From the NCBI RefSeq assembly GCF_040869045.1, contig NC_090322.1:182899477-182963476 (forward strand): DNA of 64,000 nt. Direction: 5' to 3'. Source of the stretch: Eurosta solidaginis. Lineage: Eukaryota; Arthropoda; Insecta; Diptera; Tephritidae. The notes beneath the pieces are model-generated. The model was not told the DNA's origin. It did not search any database and saw only the letters and a list, made by a program, of their open reading frames with translations. Made by a program: the position numbers and the translations under genes. Numbering within the stretch: the stretch's first letter is position 1; each line of letters opens with the position of its first letter. Of the stretch, positions 60,444-64,000 are shown piece after piece.

Positions 60444-60502
60444 AAAAACTAACAAATTAAGAAATTGCGTTTGTCGGCGCAGCTGGTCGCAGTTGTTTCA
60501 CA

Positions 60503-60700
60503 ATGTTTTTCTTATTATCACTTTTACTTAGCATACTAGCTGTTAGCATAAATATGCGGATTGTTTTTGCAATTCAGAGTAATTATAAAAAAAAATTCAT
60601 CATAACAAAGCTAAGAGTTTCAGGTAGCTTACCTTACGTTAAGTACATTTCGTGCAAACAAGGTGATGTAAAAAGAACTAATGTACATACATACATATAA
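60503..60700 (+). CDS. Weak candidate: small ORF with N-terminal hydrophobic segment
   Basis: A 65-codon frame starts MFFLLSLLLSILAVS, a signal-peptide or membrane-anchor-like segment, then a basic stretch (NYKKKFIITKLRVS). A possible donor, TTTCAG|GTAGCT, lies at about 60624, so a real gene might use only the first part as an exon. A TATAAAA (60441) derived from the end of the DINE element lies about 60 bp upstream. No family is recognised, and chance origin in AT-rich DNA is quite possible. Confidence 0.2.
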   Translation: MFFLLSLLLSILAVSINMRIVFAIQSNYKKKFIITKLRVSGSLPYVKYISCKQGDVKRTNVHTYI

Positions 60701-62708
60701 CATTCATATACATGAAATTAAATATTATGGGTCGCAAAGGAATATCTTTATATGAGTTGAACTGTTCCCTTTTATTTGATCATGTCCTATGAAGAGACTA
60801 ATTGAACCCATTTATAACCAAAACGGATCGATAGGACCAATCCCCCTTGTACCCATATGGGAACATATGCAGACTAGTCGCTTTTTGTTTCAATAAGGAT
60901 TCAAATAGGGACCAGTCGCATTTTTATCCCCAATGGTAGTATCATGATACTCACCGATGTAATCAATTTTAAAATAAAACAATTATTCAAATTGTTTTAG
61001 TTTCATTTCTGGTTTATATTGAAATAAGCAATTGGTAATTTGCTGAGAAACTTCCATGGCCGAAACACAATTGAGAGGTTTGCCAAGCCACCAAATCTAT
61101 TTGATGTAAGCTGTTCGCCCGCTTTTCAAAAAGAAATAAAAAGTATTCTCCGAAAATTATAACCTAACTCCGGCATAGTTGTTAAGTCTTAATAGTTTAG
61201 GTTCGATATAGGGCTCAGCATTTTTCTTAAATGATTCGATCAAATCACTTGGAATCTTTTTATTTTACTCATTTCGTTCCCGTTTTTTTTTAAATATTTC
61301 CTAAAATGAGCTACATGGATTTCAAACTGACTAATTTCAACTGTACCCGAAAGGACTAAAGGGGATCAATTATACCCAAATGTAGGCAAAAGAGATCATT
61401 CGTAGACCAAACTCTTTAGGGATTAATCGCACGATCTTTTGCAGGGTAACTTTGGTCCGAAATTTTACACTATGAAAAAAAAGAGATATAAATAGCAGAA
61501 TCGATGTAGCAGTGCCCGTTTATTTGAAAGCAAACAAGATTACTTATGGCGCTTCCTTTTCTGGAAAAAATGTTGCCCTCATGTTACACTCTAAAATTCT
61601 ATCTTTAGTACTAAACCACCTGGCAACATGCAAAATGGCTAAATTTTTGGATAAGGAGATACACGAGAGAGCTTAGAATAACCAAAAGGGCGACATTTTT
61701 TCAGAAAAGAAAACGCCGCTGGTTTAAGTGATATCTTCTTAAAATTTTGTTTGCTGACATAATTTTGTGGTGTATTCCCCATTTCTTTGAACCTATAACT
61801 GATAGTTCATAATTGCAAAATTGTATTGAGCTGGCCACTTATGTATGATTTTTTTTTTAATGTAAGGCTTTGCTTCTTTCAATAACGCAAATATAAAATG
61901 TAAATTAAAATCATGTAATCGAAATGGGAAATAAACAGTTTAATCTTACCATCAGTCGTTTTCAGAATATTTGAATGTTCATATTACTTTAAGCGGCCAA
62001 AGTCGCAGAGTTAAGCAAAGTTAAACTCTAACTCTCTCCCCTGAAAAACTGAATCATTTACTGTTTTGCTTGAAAAGGTCAAAGTATGATCATTTTGCAT
62101 GAATAATGCGAAAACATCGATTTTAAGGCAATTATTCACTAGAGGAATGCTTTCCAATGGTATTATTCACTTGAGAGATAATCTTAAATTTTTAAAGTTA
62201 TAACCCTTTAGGCGCGTTAGACAACGTTTACACATGCCCTAATCTACGATAAATCGTCAAAAGATAATCTACGCGTTTACATATTTTCCATCCCTAAGAA
62301 CCAGATTATTTTCTGTAAAATTTTCACGTTTCTATTTTAGTTTGTGCTTACAATTAGGACTTACACTCTAGAGGTGAAACTTTTTCTATGAAAAAAAAAA
62401 ATCATCAACTCTAAAATTTGATCATAATCAACGATTATGGTGGTTCCAAAGTAGTTGAATGAGTAGGGTCCGCGGTATACTGTGTTGATCCGCAAATAAC
62501 AGATCCATGCGTAGGTATTAGCAGTAACCACACTGAAAGAAAAATACTGGTAAAACCAACCGAAATACGGGTCAATTCCACCGAAATTTCTGTTAATTTT
62601 TATCCATCGCAACAAGATGTTGAATCAACTGCGCACACATCGTTGATTCTTAATTGACCGTTTTAGTAGTCAAATGAAAAAAAAACAAAAGTTGTTGCGA
62701 CAGCTTTG
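60701..62708. other. Noncoding region
   Basis: No supported gene. 61993-62055 (AAGCGGCCAAAGTCGCAGA to CCCCTGAAAAACTGAATC) is a decayed half of the PIF-like MITE family at 25486-25661. 62528-62640 begins CACACTGAAAGAAAAATACT and may be another MITE, unresolved. Confidence 0.5.
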
Positions 62709-62975
62709 TACGACAGCTTCTCTTCCAATTTGCGTCGTGCTCCTCTTGATTTTCCCTACAAATTGACCGGACGGGACCTACATCTGCGAGGCAGATGAGT
62801 TTTCACTGAGAGCTTTTCATGGCAGAAATACACTCGGAGCGCTTGCCAAACACTGCCGAGGGGCGACCCCGCTTAGAAAAATTTTCTTTTAATTGTAAAA
62901 CCTTATTTCTAAAATTTTGATGTTGCGCTGCCCGGGGTGCGAACGGAGCACGCTTCCATCACACCATGGTGGCAC
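62709..62975 (-). mobile_element. tRNA-derived SINE, copy 4
   Basis: Complement carries the same body: GCTTCTCTTCCAATTTGCGT, GCTCCTCTTGATTTTCCC, GCAGATGAGTTTTCACTGAG, GGGGCGACCCCGCTTAGAAA, and the head CATCACACCATGGTGGCAC. The B-box region is damaged (GCCCGGGGTGCGAACGG). Confidence 0.85.
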
Positions 62976-64000
62976 TTACTAACCGAACGTCAAATGGGCT
63001 TACACCAAATATGCTGGTACACATTAAACATTATACACTTTATTATTTTGTTTTATTAAACGCACTTTCACTAAATTTTATATTTTATAATTTATTTAAT
63101 TTATAGTTTTGAACTTCGCTTTGCAAATAGAAATGAAAATAGTAGTCACAAAACTGATTCTCAATTCTTTCGGTTGCAGCTTAGCTCATTCTCAATTTCT
63201 TCTCTCGCATGTAGTTGCCACACTTGATTGTTTCGAACAAAACTTATAGTATTAATGTTTGACATAACAATTTAAATAGAGAACTTGTAAGTTATAGATA
63301 AGTAAAGAATCAAATCGCAGGAAAGTAATTCACCACTGGAGTAACTTTACATGTAATTCGGCAAGTTTAATTTTCGTAACAATTTAAGTTGAAACGATTC
63401 CAAAACAACTCAAACTCTGTTGTCGGAAACATCAACGTTTAAAAGGATGTTTTTTATTATCTTATTAAATTCGTTCGCGTGAGTGAAAATTCGTAAAAAC
63501 TTGAACAAAATGTTACTAACTTTGGAAAAATCCTGTTCGTTCAAACAAAACTTTTGCAACAAGAGGGCGCAATTTTGTATTTCGCTTGGAGGAGAAGTTG
63601 CAAAATTGTACCCGATAAATAGATGTCCCGGTATTTTATAATTTTTTGCACAGTAAATTCAAAAAAGGGTTTTTCGTTTTGTATTGATAACTGAAAAACT
63701 AGCTTTTTGTTGTTTTCCCAATTTGTGTGTTTTTTCGATTTGGTGGTTTTCTCATTTTGGTGTTTTTTTTTTAACAAGTGGCACCATCGTCATAAGTACA
63801 AAGTAGAGAGTGCAGTGGGCGTAAAATCCTCTTTGAAATTTGCTCATGTATTGACTGTTGATCGACTAGTGAGATCAGTTGTGTTAACAAAAAAATCAGT
63901 TAGATTGACCAGGAATCTGTAAATTTTACAGAATTTTGTTAACTTAAGAGCGACAACTTCTCTTCTGTTGAAATGACTAAACTAATTTGTTCGTTTAACA
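62976..64000. other. Noncoding region to window end
   Basis: No supported gene. The last 80 bases (TTTGTTAACTTAAGAGCGAC to CTCTTCTGTTGAAATGACTAA) resemble 6930-6985 in the Bx intron (ATTGTTAACTTGAGACCAAC to TTTTCTGTTGAAATGACTAA), so a dispersed repeat starts here and runs off the edge. Confidence 0.5.

Overview
This is a eukaryotic window from a fly. The one confidently recognised host gene is the LIM-only transcription cofactor Beadex (Bx/dLMO). Its three visible coding exons lie at 2474-2847, 2950-3075 and 26285-26618 on the + strand, joined by a 102-bp intron and a 23.2-kb intron. Protein identity is close to what I remember of the Drosophila protein. The repeat landscape (DINE-1-type Helitrons with GTCY microsatellites, R1- and RTE-type LINEs, tRNA-headed SINEs, hAT, PIF and Tc1 MITEs) suggests a schizophoran fly, probably a tephritid fruit fly. 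The species call is inference.

Layout. 1-575 holds a decayed Helitron helicase. 576-2473 is noncoding and ends in a 3' splice site. 2474-3075 carries Bx LIM1 and most of LIM2. 3076-26284 is a giant intron filled with a decayed hAT, a LINE with an inverted 5' end, a 21-bp satellite, a large foldback, an RTE tail, a solo LTR, a diverged tandem array of inverted-repeat units (19.0-25.0 kb) and a PIF/Harbinger-like MITE. 26285-26618 is the last Bx exon. 26619-26837 continues in the same frame beyond the stop with Gly/Ala/Asn-rich coding character and is the most interesting signal in the window. 26838-31490 is AT-rich presumptive 3'UTR and flank.

31.5-37.3 kb is a cluster of solo LTRs from one family, inserted at ATAT or GTAT. 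One of them contains a LINE, which in turn contains an R1-like LINE. Each level has readable target-site duplications (4, 13 and 14 bp).

37.3-64 kb has no recognisable host gene. It contains RTE fragments, SINEs, a nearly perfect 138-bp hAT-type palindrome, a 2.7-kb DINE-type element with about ten 129-bp tandem repeats, two Tc1/mariner-like MITEs, a complete non-autonomous Helitron (54174-57088) split by a CR1/L2-like LINE, and a second short DINE element. The tandem-repeat modules of the DINE element and of the Helitron are homologous but lie in opposite orientation. Only weak candidates for other host coding sequence were seen.
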